A stretch of 64,000 nt of DNA from Candidatus Peregrinibacteria bacterium (lineage in GTDB: Bacteria > Patescibacteriota > Gracilibacteria > UBA1369 > LOWO2-01-FULL-3), in assembly GCA_018654255.1 (NCBI GenBank), contig JABILX010000009.1:1-64000 (forward strand), written 5' to 3'. Of this stretch, positions 27,347 to 36,994 are shown piece by piece (the first letter of the stretch is position 1; the number at the start of each line of letters is the position of its first letter). The notes under the pieces were generated by a model. That model did no database searches and was not told the origin of the DNA. It worked only from the letters and a program-made list of their open reading frames with translations. The position numbers and the translations under genes are program-made.

Positions 27347-28051
27347 ATGGAAACTGTAAAATTACAAGCAAAGAGGAGGGATATGTCTGAAAAGGCAAAA
27401 GATAGGAGAAAAGAAGGCTATGTTACTGCTGAATATTATGGAAAGGGAGTTGAGAACCAACAACTTTTGATTGATTACCAGGGTTTTAGACGAGCTTATC
27501 GTGAGGCTGGAAAGTCTACTGTGATGGAGCTTGAAATCGATGGTGAAGACAAGATTTATGCTTTGATTCATGAAGTCGATTATCATCCTGTTACAGATGA
27601 ATATATGCATATTGATTTGATTCACGTTGATTTGAACAAAGAAATTAGTGCGAAGATTCCTTTCGAATTTGTTGGAGAGGCTCCTGCTGTACGTGAGCAA
27701 CAAGGTACATTCATGTCGGCTCTTGATGGAGTTGAGGTTAAATGTATTGCTAGAGATTTGATTTCTTCGATTGAAATTGATGTTTCTGGCTTGGTAGAAT
27801 TCAGTGATGCTATTAAGGTTTCTGACTTGAAATTGCCTGAAGGGTTTGTTTTGGTAACTGATCCTGAAGAAACTGTTGCTACAGTTCTTCCACCTAAGGA
27901 AGAGGAAGAAGAGGAGATTGTTGTGGCTGAAGGTGAGGAGGGTGCTGAAGGTTCTGAAGGCGCTGAAGGAGAAGAGGGTGCTGAAGGTGCTGAGGGCGGT
28001 GAAGGTTCTGCTGAAGGTGGTGAAGAGAAGAAAGAAGAGGGAGGGAAGTAG
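27347..28051 (+). CDS. rplY: ribosomal protein bL25 (CTC/TL5 type) with acidic low-complexity tail
   Basis: 5S rRNA-binding protein of the 50S subunit, long (CTC) form. The L25 domain is at residues 1-95 (LQAKRRDMSEKAKDRRKEG near the start; ALIHEVDYHPVTDEYMHIDL), the TL5-type β-domain at about 100-185 (FEFVGEAPAVREQQG; LPEGFVLVTDPEETVATV), and the tail from about 190 is a Glu/Gly/Ala repeat (EGAEGSEGAEGEEGAEG) ending with Lys residues. The acidic tail is longer than usual. An intrinsic terminator follows. Confidence 0.95.
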   Translation: METVKLQAKRRDMSEKAKDRRKEGYVTAEYYGKGVENQQLLIDYQGFRRAYREAGKSTVMELEIDGEDKIYALIHEVDYHPVTDEYMHIDLIHVDLNKEISAKIPFEFVGEAPAVREQQGTFMSALDGVEVKCIARDLISSIEIDVSGLVEFSDAIKVSDLKLPEGFVLVTDPEETVATVLPPKEEEEEEIVVAEGEEGAEGSEGAEGEEGAEGAEGGEGSAEGGEEKKEEGGK

Positions 28052-28071
28052 GAATTGTATAAAATTTGATG

Positions 28072-28103
28072 AGAGCGCTCCAGTGCGGGGCGCTCTTTTT
28101 TTG
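28072..28103 (+). terminator. intrinsic terminator after rplY
   Basis: Stem AGAGCGC (28072-28078) / GCGCTCT (28090-28096), 11-base loop, then a run of T. Confidence 0.88.
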
Positions 28104-28173
28104 TTTTTCTTGATGGGTTGACTTTCTCGGTGTTACTGATAAGATTTCCTCTTAGTTTTTTAAATTGTTATTT

Positions 28174-28419
28174 ATGGGTTCAATTGACTTATCTATTGAG
28201 ATTCCTGAGGGGCATGCGGCATATGGTAATGCTGGTGATTTTGAAGTGCATTTTTCTAGGATATTGCAAGCAAGGCGTTGTTTTTTAATGTCTTATGTTC
28301 CTAATCTTAGGGGGAATCAGGTTGTCTTGCATAGGATTAATGATGAAAAAAAAGCGGATGCTGTGCGTGAGATCGCTAGTGAGTTAGGGGTTGAAGTCCG
28401 TGAATGTATTTCGGATTAA
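28174..28419 (+). CDS. small unrecognised protein (81 aa)
   Basis: Begins MGSIDLSIEIPEGHAAYG at ATG 28174 (an in-frame TTG at 28165 is less likely). An 81-aa soluble protein with predicted β-strands, then a C-terminal helix (KKADAVREIASELGVEVRE). The end resembles a small α/β fold such as a GIY or ferredoxin-like module, but I do not recognise a family. It lies between two terminators and is expressed alone. Confidence 0.55.
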   Translation: MGSIDLSIEIPEGHAAYGNAGDFEVHFSRILQARRCFLMSYVPNLRGNQVVLHRINDEKKADAVREIASELGVEVRECISD

Positions 28420-28423
28420 AAAA

Positions 28424-28455
28424 AACCGCGGGAGAAAGTCCCACGGCTTTTTTGT
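28424..28455. terminator. bidirectional intrinsic terminator
   Basis: Stem CCG-C-GGGA (28426-28433) / TCCC-A-CGG (28439-28446) with one mismatch and loop GAAAG, flanked by A-run on the left and T-run on the right. It serves the + gene ending at 28419 and the minus gene ending at 28473. Confidence 0.82.
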
Positions 28456-28472
28456 TGTTTTTTAAATCTCTT

Positions 28473-30563
28473 TTATAAACTCCAGATAGTGTATCCAGCG
28501 ATCATTGGGGCGATGATTAGTGCAACTGTATTGATTACTTTAATCAATGCGTTGAGGGCTGGTCCAGAGGTGTCTTTGAATGGATCACCAACTGTATCTC
28601 CAACAACGGCTGCTTTGTGAGCTTCGCTTCCTTTCCCACCATGATTTCCATCTTCAATATATTTTTTTGCGTTGTCCCAAGCTCCACCTCCTGTACACAT
28701 CTGTATTGCGAGCAATAGGCCAACAATAATTACTCCAGCAAGCATTCCTCCAAGAGCTAGTGGCCCAAGAATGAATCCTACTAGAATAGGTGCACTCACT
28801 GCTAATATGCCTGGGAAAACCATTTCTCTGAGAGCGGCTCTAGTAACGATGTCTACGCATTTACCATATTCTGGTTTTGCTTTTCCTGTCATAATTCCTG
28901 GAATTGTCTTGAATTGGCGGCGAACTTCTTCAACGACTGTGTAAGCTGCTTTTCCTACTGATTGCATTGTTGATGCAGAGAATATGAATGGAAGTAGTCC
29001 TCCGATGAAGAGTCCAATCAATACTCTGTGATCTGAGATGTCAAAAATGAATTCTTCTCCTCCTGTTACGTTTTTTATTAACTCTTCTTTGTATGCTTGG
29101 AATAGCACGAGTGCAGCCAAAGCTGCTGAACCTATAGCGTAACCTTTTGTAACTGCTTTTGTTGTATTTCCTACTGAATCTAATGCGTCTGTGTTTTTTC
29201 GTACTTTTTCAGGTAGACCTGCCATTTCAGCAATTCCTCCTGCGTTGTCTGTGATAGGTCCGTATGAATCGGTTGCGATCACCATTCCTGTAGTTGAAAG
29301 CATAGCTATAGCTGCGATTGCTATACCATATACTCCATTTGCAACTGATGGTGAATTTTCACCGAAGTAGTAAGCTAAGAATATTCCAACTAAGATCAAA
29401 ATTACTGGTAAAACTGTGCTTTTTAGTCCAACTGCCAAACCTGTAATTATGTTTGTTCCAGCTCCAGTCTCTGAAGACTTAGCTATCATCTTAACTGGTT
29501 TGTAACTTGTTGAAGTGTAGTATTCTGTGATTATGGTTATGAAGAGTGTGATGCCGAGACCAACTAATGATGCTAGGAAAATGTATACATCTCCAAGCAA
29601 ATAATCTGTGGCAAAATAAAATCCAATAGCAGATAGCAGACCTGTTACTAACATTCCTTTGTACATGGCTCCCATGATGTTCTGCTTCTTTCCTAGTTTT
29701 ACGAAGAAAGTTCCGATGATAGAAGCTATTACTGCTATAGAACCTAGTGCTAGTGGGTATTCGATTCCCATTGTTCCTAGGGTGTCTGTAAGAGTGCTTG
29801 CAGCAAGAATCATTGCTGCTATCAGGGTAACTGCATATGTTTCAAACAAATCAGCTCCCATTCCTGCGCAGTCTCCAACATTGTCTCCTACGTTGTCAGC
29901 TATTACTGCTGGATTTCTTGGATCGTCTTCTGGAATTCCAGCTTCGACTTTTCCTACTATGTCAGCTCCAACATCTGCTGCTTTTGTGAAGATTCCTCCT
30001 CCAACACGAGCGAACAATGAAATCAACGATGCTCCGAATCCAAATCCGATCAAGGTGTTTGCCGCTACTTGTGCTGGCATTCCTACTACTTTTGTAAAGA
30101 TAATGTAGAAACCACTTACGCCTAATAGAGAAAGTCCTACTACAGCCATTCCTGTTACGGCTCCTCCTTTAAAGGCGACTGATAAAGCGCTTTGGAGAGA
30201 TTTCTTTGCTGCATTAGCTGTTCTGACATTTGCTCTAACGGATACGTTCATTCCAATATAACCTGCAATTCCTGAAAAGAGTGCTCCGACGCCGAATCCA
30301 ACCGCCATCCAAACTCCAACGTTGTAATCACCAGCAGGTATAACGAAAGCAATAATTAAAAATATAATTACTGCAAGAATACCTACGGTTAGAAATTGTC
30401 TGTTCAAGTATGCTTTTGCACCATCTTGTATAGCTTGTGCGATTTCCTGCATTTTGCTATCTCCTCTTGGTTTTCTGACGATCCACGCTATCAAAATGAT
30501 AGCATAAAGGAGTGCCATAAAACTTACGACAACAGCGATAGCAGGTAGAGATGTTTCAATCAT
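28473..30563 (-). CDS. hppA: membrane H+-translocating pyrophosphatase, probably K+-independent
   Basis: Integral membrane pump that couples pyrophosphate hydrolysis to proton export. The 696 aa and about 16 helices fit the family. Active-site motifs are [19 protein letters not shown] and [19 protein letters not shown] (near 210-245), and the C-terminal [19 protein letters not shown]. In the position that separates subtypes the motif reads [10 protein letters not shown] (about 464-473): a lysine there marks K+-independent proton pumps, whereas K+-dependent enzymes have alanine. It would energise the membrane from biosynthetic pyrophosphate. It is a single gene, divergent from the Yip1-like gene. 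Confidence 0.96.
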   Translation of the reverse strand: MIETSLPAIAVVVSFMALLYAIILIAWIVRKPRGDSKMQEIAQAIQDGAKAYLNRQFLTVGILAVIIFLIIAFVIPAGDYNVGVWMAVGFGVGALFSGIAGYIGMNVSVRANVRTANAAKKSLQSALSVAFKGGAVTGMAVVGLSLLGVSGFYIIFTKVVGMPAQVAANTLIGFGFGASLISLFARVGGGIFTKAADVGADIVGKVEAGIPEDDPRNPAVIADNVGDNVGDCAGMGADLFETYAVTLIAAMILAASTLTDTLGTMGIEYPLALGSIAVIASIIGTFFVKLGKKQNIMGAMYKGMLVTGLLSAIGFYFATDYLLGDVYIFLASLVGLGITLFITIITEYYTSTSYKPVKMIAKSSETGAGTNIITGLAVGLKSTVLPVILILVGIFLAYYFGENSPSVANGVYGIAIAAIAMLSTTGMVIATDSYGPITDNAGGIAEMAGLPEKVRKNTDALDSVGNTTKAVTKGYAIGSAALAALVLFQAYKEELIKNVTGGEEFIFDISDHRVLIGLFIGGLLPFIFSASTMQSVGKAAYTVVEEVRRQFKTIPGIMTGKAKPEYGKCVDIVTRAALREMVFPGILAVSAPILVGFILGPLALGGMLAGVIIVGLLLAIQMCTGGGAWDNAKKYIEDGNHGGKGSEAHKAAVVGDTVGDPFKDTSGPALNALIKVINTVALIIAPMIAGYTIWSL

Positions 30564-30661
30564 AGCTTTTAAAATTAATGAATATATGTTTTTTTATCTT
30601 AAAGTTGATAGCAGTATATAGATAAAGTTTCTCTAGCTGAAGCGGTCTTTCTCAGATTTTC

Positions 30662-30690
30662 TTGTCAGAATTGGCAAAAGTATGTAGAAT
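30662..30690 (+). promoter_or_regulatory. promoter of gene 30750
   Basis: TTGTCA (30662-30667), 17-base spacer, TAGAAT (30685-30690), about 60 bases before the ATG. Confidence 0.55.
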
Positions 30691-30749
30691 TTTTCTTAGT
30701 TCATGTTTCTTCTTGTGTTTCTCGAAGAAAAATAATAACCCTTCATTTT

Positions 30750-31331
30750 ATGAAAAAGTCACTTCCAGTTGTTGATGTTGTGAAAGATGGTATTGAGGTT
30801 TTGAAATTGAATAAAGTTCAGATGTCGCATATTGCTCATGATCCAAAGGCTACTGTTTGGGCGTTTGGGATTCTTGGGCTGCCTTTTGTTGTTAATATTT
30901 TGTTAGCGATGTTTCAGGAGACTACGTTTATGTATTTGCAGGTTAAATTTTTGTTGATTCCTTTGGTAACTATGGTTGGTTGTATCTTTTTGATGAGTTT
31001 TGTTGCTCAAAAGGTCTTCCATGCAAAAGGGGATCATATGGCCTTTTTTAGAGTGATTGCATACGCTGGTATTGTGACTTGGCTTTCTGTTATTCCTTTT
31101 GTATTGAGTTTGTTTGGTTTGGGTGATGTTTTTAGGTTGTTTAATCTAGTGAATTTGGTTGCTGGGGTTTGGATGTTAGTTGTTACTTATACTTTCTTGA
31201 TTGATTATTATAAATTGAATCAACAGAACGCAATTATTACCATTGTTCTAGGCGTTGTTGGGGCTAGTATTTTGCAGAGTGTTCTGGGAAGGGCGTTGAT
31301 AGGGCCGTTTTATAAATTGATGTATCTTTAG
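30750..31331 (+). CDS. Yip1-like polytopic membrane protein
   Basis: A 193-aa protein with a soluble N-terminus of about 35 residues and five predicted membrane helices, the outline of Yip1-domain proteins. Segments such as FHAKGDHMAFFRVIAYAG (a loop before helix 3) fit that family. No catalytic motif is visible; function is unknown. It is divergent from hppA and has its own promoter. Confidence 0.6.
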   Translation: MKKSLPVVDVVKDGIEVLKLNKVQMSHIAHDPKATVWAFGILGLPFVVNILLAMFQETTFMYLQVKFLLIPLVTMVGCIFLMSFVAQKVFHAKGDHMAFFRVIAYAGIVTWLSVIPFVLSLFGLGDVFRLFNLVNLVAGVWMLVVTYTFLIDYYKLNQQNAIITIVLGVVGASILQSVLGRALIGPFYKLMYL

Positions 31332-31385
31332 GAGCTTTTTGCTTCCAATTCTTGGTCTTATATGATATCTTTTTATCCTTTTTTA

Positions 31386-31394
31386 TGGTATAAT
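31386..31394 (+). promoter_or_regulatory. extended −10 promoter of gene 31416
   Basis: TGGTATAAT (31386-31394), with TTTTATGGTATAAT in full identical to the element before gene 14449. No good −35. Predicted leader about 15 bases. Confidence 0.6.
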
Positions 31395-31415
31395 ACTTTG
31401 ATATAACTGAATTCA

Positions 31416-33143
31416 ATGGATGATAATGCAAAAAATAGAGATGAGGTAGTTCCTTTTCGAGATGATGAAAAGGAAAAATCTCAGGTAAAAAAGAGAAGAA
31501 GGCCTAGAAAAAGGTCTAAAAAGTCTGAGTCTGTGGTTAAGAAAGATGAGGTTTTTAGCGATAAAAAGCCCACGAACCCGTTTTCGGCTCCTGTTGGTGC
31601 ATTTGATCAGCCTCTTGAGCCAGATCCATCTGGAGCGCCAGATTTGTCGGCGGCACCTCTTCCAACGGCTAGTCAGCCTGATACAAGTTTTCCTGCCTTA
31701 GATCCTGTGACTCAAAATGTTGCTGATAAAGAGGATGAATTTAGATATTCTAAGACTGGGCCTGGAGAGGAAAAGGATGCTAATAAGACTGACAAGACTG
31801 AAGATTCTAAAAAAGTTGAAGAAAAACCTTCTCCTTTCATGACGGAAGAGCCAGTTCAGCCTTTTTCGGCACCGGTAGGTCCTCAGGTTCCTGGAACATT
31901 GGATGAAAAAGTTTTGGATGAGAAACCTATTGATCAAGTGGGTCGAACATCTTCAATGCCGGAAGAATCGATAGAGGACAAAGATAAAGAAAAAGAAAGA
32001 ATGATTGAAGATAAAGAAAAGGATGAAAGTATTAAGGCAACTAATGCAACTCCTTTTGAGGAAGGGGCTGTTAAAGAATATGAGCAAAACGATCCGTTAA
32101 CTACTGGACCTGCTGAGGTTATGAAAAATTCTTTGCCTGAAGCTCAGGGAGGGGGTGTCTCTGATGTCGTTGTGGCGGATGTGACTGATGGTGCTGATGG
32201 AGTGGGGGATTCTTTAGAAGACGATAAACCTAGTTTCTGGGATATGTTGGAGGAGGCTGGGATTGAAAAGAGACATATTATAATGTTGGTTTCTGTTATT
32301 GGTGTGATTATTGTTGTGGTTTTATTTTTTGTTTTTGGTGGTTACAAGCTGTTCACAGGTTCAGATGATGATTTTGTGCAGAAGCCGAGTGTAGAACAGG
32401 ATGATGAACCTGCTGCAGACAAGCCTTCGGTCAAGAAACCTTCAACTGGTGATTCTTCAGTTGACTCTGAATTTGATCAACATTTTGCTCTTTCTGGGTT
32501 GGTTAACTCTTATATTTTTGGACTTGAGTTTTCGAGTTATAGAGTGTTGCCTGGATTGAATTTGAATCCTGTAAGTTACGGTGGATCTACTTCTGCTGTT
32601 GATGCTTCTTTGATTGCTGGACAGAATCTGGGAGTTTCAAAGGAGTCTATTTCTTATTATATAGATTTGGTTAGAAGAATTGATAATGCTATCCATGTTG
32701 ATGTTTATAATTATTTAAATCAATATGTTGATAGGCGAGCTGTTCTTCAGGAGCATTTGGCTTTGTTAAATTCATTGCTTCTTGAAGCAGAATCTTCAAA
32801 GAATGTTGTTATTCAAGAATTGAATTCTTTGGATGCTGACTATGAGGCGACTTCATTGAAGAAAGATGAATATGAAACGAAGTTTTTTGATTCGATGGGC
32901 GGCTATAATGGTGATATAGCTTATGATTATTTGGAGTTGTTTGTTGAGGCAAGTCAGATTCGTGTAAAACAAAAAGCCTATTTTAATGCCTTGAATAGTG
33001 TGAATGGTTCTCTAGATGCGGCAATCTCAAGTTTGATTCCTAGAATCCAAGATATTTCTGTTAATGCTGAAGCTTTGATAAAGGGAGTCCGAGTGTTTGA
33101 GGTTACTGGTTCCAATATTGATGCAATTATTTTGCAGCAATAA
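31416..33143 (+). CDS. single-pass membrane protein with long disordered cytoplasmic part
   Basis: A 575-aa protein. Residues 1-280 are low-complexity, charged and proline-rich with two related motifs (NPFSAPVGAF and QPFSAPVGPQ), predicted disordered and cytoplasmic. One membrane helix (about 288-312, IIMLVSVIGVIIVVVLFFVF) is followed by an outer part with a DKPSVKKPS linker and a helical C-terminal domain (about 350-575) with coiled-coil character. I do not recognise the family. It has its own promoter and precedes the synthetase-type RSH gene. Confidence 0.65.
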   Translation: MDDNAKNRDEVVPFRDDEKEKSQVKKRRRPRKRSKKSESVVKKDEVFSDKKPTNPFSAPVGAFDQPLEPDPSGAPDLSAAPLPTASQPDTSFPALDPVTQNVADKEDEFRYSKTGPGEEKDANKTDKTEDSKKVEEKPSPFMTEEPVQPFSAPVGPQVPGTLDEKVLDEKPIDQVGRTSSMPEESIEDKDKEKERMIEDKEKDESIKATNATPFEEGAVKEYEQNDPLTTGPAEVMKNSLPEAQGGGVSDVVVADVTDGADGVGDSLEDDKPSFWDMLEEAGIEKRHIIMLVSVIGVIIVVVLFFVFGGYKLFTGSDDDFVQKPSVEQDDEPAADKPSVKKPSTGDSSVDSEFDQHFALSGLVNSYIFGLEFSSYRVLPGLNLNPVSYGGSTSAVDASLIAGQNLGVSKESISYYIDLVRRIDNAIHVDVYNYLNQYVDRRAVLQEHLALLNSLLLEAESSKNVVIQELNSLDADYEATSLKKDEYETKFFDSMGGYNGDIAYDYLELFVEASQIRVKQKAYFNALNSVNGSLDAAISSLIPRIQDISVNAEALIKGVRVFEVTGSNIDAIILQQ

Positions 33144-33161
33144 TCGAAAAAGTGTTATAAT
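33132..33161 (+). promoter_or_regulatory. promoter of the RSH gene 33188
   Basis: TTGCAG (33132-33137), 18-base spacer, TATAAT (33156-33161) with TG one base upstream. Leader about 20 bases. The −35 overlaps the end of the preceding gene. Confidence 0.65.
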
Positions 33162-33187
33162 CCGACCCCAGTACTTAATAAGCTGAT

Positions 33188-35413
33188 ATGGATAAGTGGT
33201 TTGACGCTATGATTGACGATATTAAGGTTTATCTTCCTCAAGTTGATAGAGATAGACTTCTTTCTGCTTACACTTTATCTGAAACGATTTATAAAGATAG
33301 AATCAAGAATGAAAAATATAATAATTTTATTTTTCGTCCTAGGGATGTTGTGAAAAACTTGATTTCTTTGAAGCCTGATGAGGATACAGTTGTTGCAGCT
33401 TTTTTGTATGACCTGTTGGATTCTGGCAGATTGTATCTTAGAGAAATTGAAGAAGAATATGGTGAGGGTGTTGTTAGTTTGCTTGAGGGATTGCAGATTT
33501 TGAAAAGTATAATGGTTGTGAGATATCAATCTACTGACAAGCTTGATCTTCTTCGTAAACTTTTCTTGGTTATGGCGAAAGATATTAGAGTTTTGGTTAT
33601 TTTTCTTTCCGTGAAAGTTATTCAGATGGATTTACTTGAAGACATTCCTTCTGATTGTAGTGAGGCTTTTGCGACGGAGGTACTTGAGATTTTTGTTCCT
33701 ATTGCGGCTAGGCTTGGGATTTATAGATATAAAATGATTTTGGAGGACAAAGGTTTTAAGATTTTGCATCCTGATGACTATAAAAAAATTCATACCCAGG
33801 TTGGTGAATTAGTTAAGAAGAAAAATGATTATGTAGACAGTGTTTCAAAGATTTTGGCTGATTTTTATAGTGACCATGGGTTTGGTGATGTTAAGGTTTC
33901 AGGGAGGTTGAAAGGGTATTACAGTATCCATAACAAAATGAAAAAGAAGGGACTTCCTACTATTGATGGGATTTATGATGTTTTTGCTTTTAGAGTTGTA
34001 TTGCCTGCGTCTTATAAGGATGGTATAGAGGAAGATGTTTCAAGATTATATGAGTCTTTGGGGATGCTTCATAGTGCCTGGAGACCTATTCCGAGTAGAT
34101 TCAAGGACTTTGTTGCTGTGCCAAAGCCGAATGGTTATAGAAGTTTGCATACAACTATTGTTGGGTTGTCGGATGGTACTATTACTTATCCTGTTGAGGT
34201 GCAGATCAGGTCAGATAATATGCATGAAGAGGCTGAATATGGTGTAGCTTCACACTGGCTTTATAAAGATACTCGTGGCAAGGGATTGGCTATGCTTAGA
34301 AGTCATGCTGAGTGGTTGAAGAATCTTGCGTTTTTGCATTCTGATACGATGAAGGATGAGAAAGTTTTGGACAGTATAAAATTGGATTTGTTTGGTGATA
34401 GGATTTATGTTTTGACACCCAAGGGTGAGGTGAAAGAGTTACCTTCGGGAGCTACTTCTCTCGATTTTGCATACCTGGTTCATACTGATATTGGGCATAG
34501 ATGTTCTTTGGCAAAAGTGAATGGTAAGCCTACTCCTTTTGGCACACAATTGAAGAATGGTGATACGGTCGAAATAGTTACTAACAAAAACACTAATCCG
34601 AAGCTTGAATGGCTTTCTATAGTGAATACTAGTCAGGCCAAGGTTAAGATAAGAAACTGGTTTGCTTCGCAGGATAAGCAGCGGCATGTTAAGACTGGTC
34701 GTGAATATATTAATGCGCAGTTGGGGAAGTTTGGAAAACCATTTTTGACGCCTTCTCTTCTTGGCTTGAAGAAGTTCGAAGGTAGCAATTTGACTGTGGC
34801 TGATAGAGAGAGAATTTTGGAGGAAGTTGGGAAGGGGGTAAAAACTGCTTCTTCTGTTGTGCGTAAAATGTTTAGTGATGAAGATTTACTTGCTTCTGAT
34901 AAGAGAGAGATTCTTGAGAAGAAAGATAAGAGAAAAATGCAACCTACTTCTGAAAGATTGGAGGATAAAATTTTGCTTGGTGGGGTTGATGGTTTGAATG
35001 TAAATATTGCGAAATGTTGTTTGCCGAATTTTGGTGAGAAGATCATTGGTTATGTTTCTCCAGTAAAGGATAGTGCTACGATCCACAAAAAGAATTGTTC
35101 TTTGGTTGGCAGGATGAAGAAGGATCGGATTGTTGATGCTAGTTTCAAAAGTGATGGTGATGTGTCGAGACAGAAGATTTACAGGGTGAGTATAAAGATT
35201 GAGGCTGATAGTAGGGTTGGTTTGCTTGGAGATATTGGTTCAACGGTTGCTTCAAATTCAGTCAATATAGTTAATCATTTTTCGAATGTTGATAGTGATG
35301 GACTTGCTATAGTTAAAATGCTCTTGGATGTTGCTGGTCTTGACCAGTTGGAGAGAGTTTTGGATGCTTTGGAGAAAGTAGAGGGGGTACGGTTTGTTAA
35401 AACGGAATCTTGA
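33188..35413 (+). CDS. RelA/SpoT homologue with intact synthetase and decayed HD domain
   Basis: A 741-aa long-RSH enzyme that should make (p)ppGpp. The N-terminal HD region keeps the fold but not the chemistry: the first His is Arg (FRPRDVVKNL), HD reads YD (FLYDLLDSG, Y74-D75) and the ADRxHN motif is VKVIQMD. The synthetase is intact: GYYSIHNKMKKKG, DVFAFRVVL, PKPNGYRSLHTT and EVQIRSDNMHEEAEYG (catalytic Glu near 336). Then TGS (LTPKGEVKELPSGATSLDFAY), a CC-containing zinc-finger-type segment (VNIAKCCLPNFGEK…KKNCSLV) and a C-terminal ACT domain (about 665-738). It ends in TGA and overlaps recO tail to tail by 17 bases. Confidence 0.92.
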   Translation: MDKWFDAMIDDIKVYLPQVDRDRLLSAYTLSETIYKDRIKNEKYNNFIFRPRDVVKNLISLKPDEDTVVAAFLYDLLDSGRLYLREIEEEYGEGVVSLLEGLQILKSIMVVRYQSTDKLDLLRKLFLVMAKDIRVLVIFLSVKVIQMDLLEDIPSDCSEAFATEVLEIFVPIAARLGIYRYKMILEDKGFKILHPDDYKKIHTQVGELVKKKNDYVDSVSKILADFYSDHGFGDVKVSGRLKGYYSIHNKMKKKGLPTIDGIYDVFAFRVVLPASYKDGIEEDVSRLYESLGMLHSAWRPIPSRFKDFVAVPKPNGYRSLHTTIVGLSDGTITYPVEVQIRSDNMHEEAEYGVASHWLYKDTRGKGLAMLRSHAEWLKNLAFLHSDTMKDEKVLDSIKLDLFGDRIYVLTPKGEVKELPSGATSLDFAYLVHTDIGHRCSLAKVNGKPTPFGTQLKNGDTVEIVTNKNTNPKLEWLSIVNTSQAKVKIRNWFASQDKQRHVKTGREYINAQLGKFGKPFLTPSLLGLKKFEGSNLTVADRERILEEVGKGVKTASSVVRKMFSDEDLLASDKREILEKKDKRKMQPTSERLEDKILLGGVDGLNVNIAKCCLPNFGEKIIGYVSPVKDSATIHKKNCSLVGRMKKDRIVDASFKSDGDVSRQKIYRVSIKIEADSRVGLLGDIGSTVASNSVNIVNHFSNVDSDGLAIVKMLLDVAGLDQLERVLDALEKVEGVRFVKTES

Positions 35414-36047
35414 GTGCCTTTTCAGTTTCAGTTTCTATGATGTCTTTTATCAATCTTTTGAGTTCGATTGTTTCTTCGTCGGATAGTTTTATTTTCAGGA
35501 TGTTTTTTAGTGGATTTGCTTGGATGTAGTAGAAAAGTTTTTTGTATTTGTGTGTTATTGGAGTGTGGAATCCTTTGAATTCTTTTAGATCTGGGAGGAG
35601 TCCTAGGTTGTCGAGTAATTTTATGAGGAATGTTGTTGTTATGAGGAGGGCTCTGTCTTCTGTTTTTGCTAATGTTGTGATTGTTTCTTCAACAAGGTCG
35701 AATACCTCTGGAGTGGTTTCTTCTTCGAGGAGCAATTCATCTGTGATTTTTGCTACGATCATCGCGTTTGTGATTCTTTCTAGGTTGTCTCGAAGGTTTC
35801 TGTGAGAATCATTTTGTTCGATGTCTGTCAGGATTGTGCTGTTTGGACCTCTGTACAGGTTGAAAGTGCAGGTGTTGAGTGTTTCGACTTTACCTGCAAA
35901 TCTAGAGTTTGGTTTGTGTGAGCCTTTTGCTATTACTTTGATTTTTCCGTGATCTCTGGTCAGGATGAAAAGGAGTTTGTCAGTTTCTCCTAGAGTTTTT
36001 GAGCCTAGGATAATGCCTTTTGTTTGGATGTTTTCTCTTTTCTTCAT
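35397..36047 (-). CDS. recO: DNA repair protein RecO
   Basis: Recombination mediator that loads RecA onto gaps with RecR/RecF. The 216 aa begin with the RecO OB-fold (KGIILGSKTLGETDKLLFILTRD-type, residues 10-75, ending KGSHKPNSRFAGKVETL) followed by a helical domain. The four-cysteine zinc finger of many RecO proteins is absent and the protein is shorter than the usual 230-250 aa. The start shares one base with the ftsX stop (TAATG), so the genes are translationally linked. Confidence 0.9.
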   Translation of the reverse strand: MKKRENIQTKGIILGSKTLGETDKLLFILTRDHGKIKVIAKGSHKPNSRFAGKVETLNTCTFNLYRGPNSTILTDIEQNDSHRNLRDNLERITNAMIVAKITDELLLEEETTPEVFDLVEETITTLAKTEDRALLITTTFLIKLLDNLGLLPDLKEFKGFHTPITHKYKKLFYYIQANPLKNILKIKLSDEETIELKRLIKDIIETETEKALKIPF

Positions 36048-36994
36048 TATTCCTCGGTTTTGATTGGTTTTCTAAGGTAGTTGTGGACCGAGAGGATGCT
36101 TGCACAGGTTGCCAAGGTCATTGTGATTATTAATTCGAAGATTATTAATGCAGAGAGATTTAGATTTTCGCTGAATTCAAATAGTGATGTTCCGTCGATG
36201 TTGATTTTGTTTGATAGAAGTGCGAGTAAAATCAGATTTACTCCTATTGCTAGGATTGCGTAGAGGATTGATTCTATGATGAATGGAAGGTGTATGAATC
36301 CGAGGCGGCTTCCGACAAGTCTCATGACGTTTATTTCCTTTCTTCTATTGAAGATTGTGATTTGTATTGTGTTGAAAATTATGAGAAGTCCTCCGAGGAT
36401 GAATGTGATTATGACGTAGAATATTATTTGGTGACTAATGTCTGTGACTTTTTTTAAGTTTTTTGCTACAGATGAGATTATTGATTTTTCTTGGCTGTTT
36501 CCTGATGGAGATTCTTGGACGTTTGATATGTATATTGATAGATTGCTTCCTTTGATGTGGTTTTCGATTTCTACGTGAAACTCTGGATTTGTTGTTGTGA
36601 CTGAGATGCTGGCTGGAAGGGGATTGCCGAGATCATATTTCTCGAATGAATCGTATATGTTTGGGTATGTTGTTTTGACTTTTGAGAGAGCTTCTTCTTT
36701 TGAGGTGTATGTTGTTTTTTTCACTCCATCTAGGATGTTTATTTCGTCCATGATTTTTTGTGCTTGGACTTGAGAGGTCGACTCTTTCAGGTACAAAGTG
36801 AGGTCTACTTTTTCGCTCAGACTTTGTAGTGATGTTTCTGCGATGAAATTAACAGCCAGGATTATGTTGAAGATGAAAAGAATGATTCCAATTACCAGGA
36901 TTGTAGCTATTGAAAGAAATTTATTTCGAAACAGATTCGAAATGCTTAGTAGGAAGGCTTTTTTTGTTAGAACTAGAGGATTTGAGGCTAGCAT
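36047..36994 (-). CDS. ftsX: cell division protein FtsX
   Basis: ABC-transporter-like membrane subunit that, with FtsE, controls peptidoglycan hydrolases at the septum. The 315 aa show the FtsX pattern: an N-terminal helix (about 25-50), an extracellular loop (about 55-185, VDLTLYLKESTS; LPASISVTT), and three C-terminal helices with the family motif RRKEINVMRLVGSRLGFI. ftsE is not next to it and not in the window. Its start lies 74 bases inside the upstream nucleotidyltransferase gene in another frame. Confidence 0.93.
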   Translation of the reverse strand: MLASNPLVLTKKAFLLSISNLFRNKFLSIATILVIGIILFIFNIILAVNFIAETSLQSLSEKVDLTLYLKESTSQVQAQKIMDEINILDGVKKTTYTSKEEALSKVKTTYPNIYDSFEKYDLGNPLPASISVTTTNPEFHVEIENHIKGSNLSIYISNVQESPSGNSQEKSIISSVAKNLKKVTDISHQIIFYVIITFILGGLLIIFNTIQITIFNRRKEINVMRLVGSRLGFIHLPFIIESILYAILAIGVNLILLALLSNKINIDGTSLFEFSENLNLSALIIFELIITMTLATCASILSVHNYLRKPIKTEE

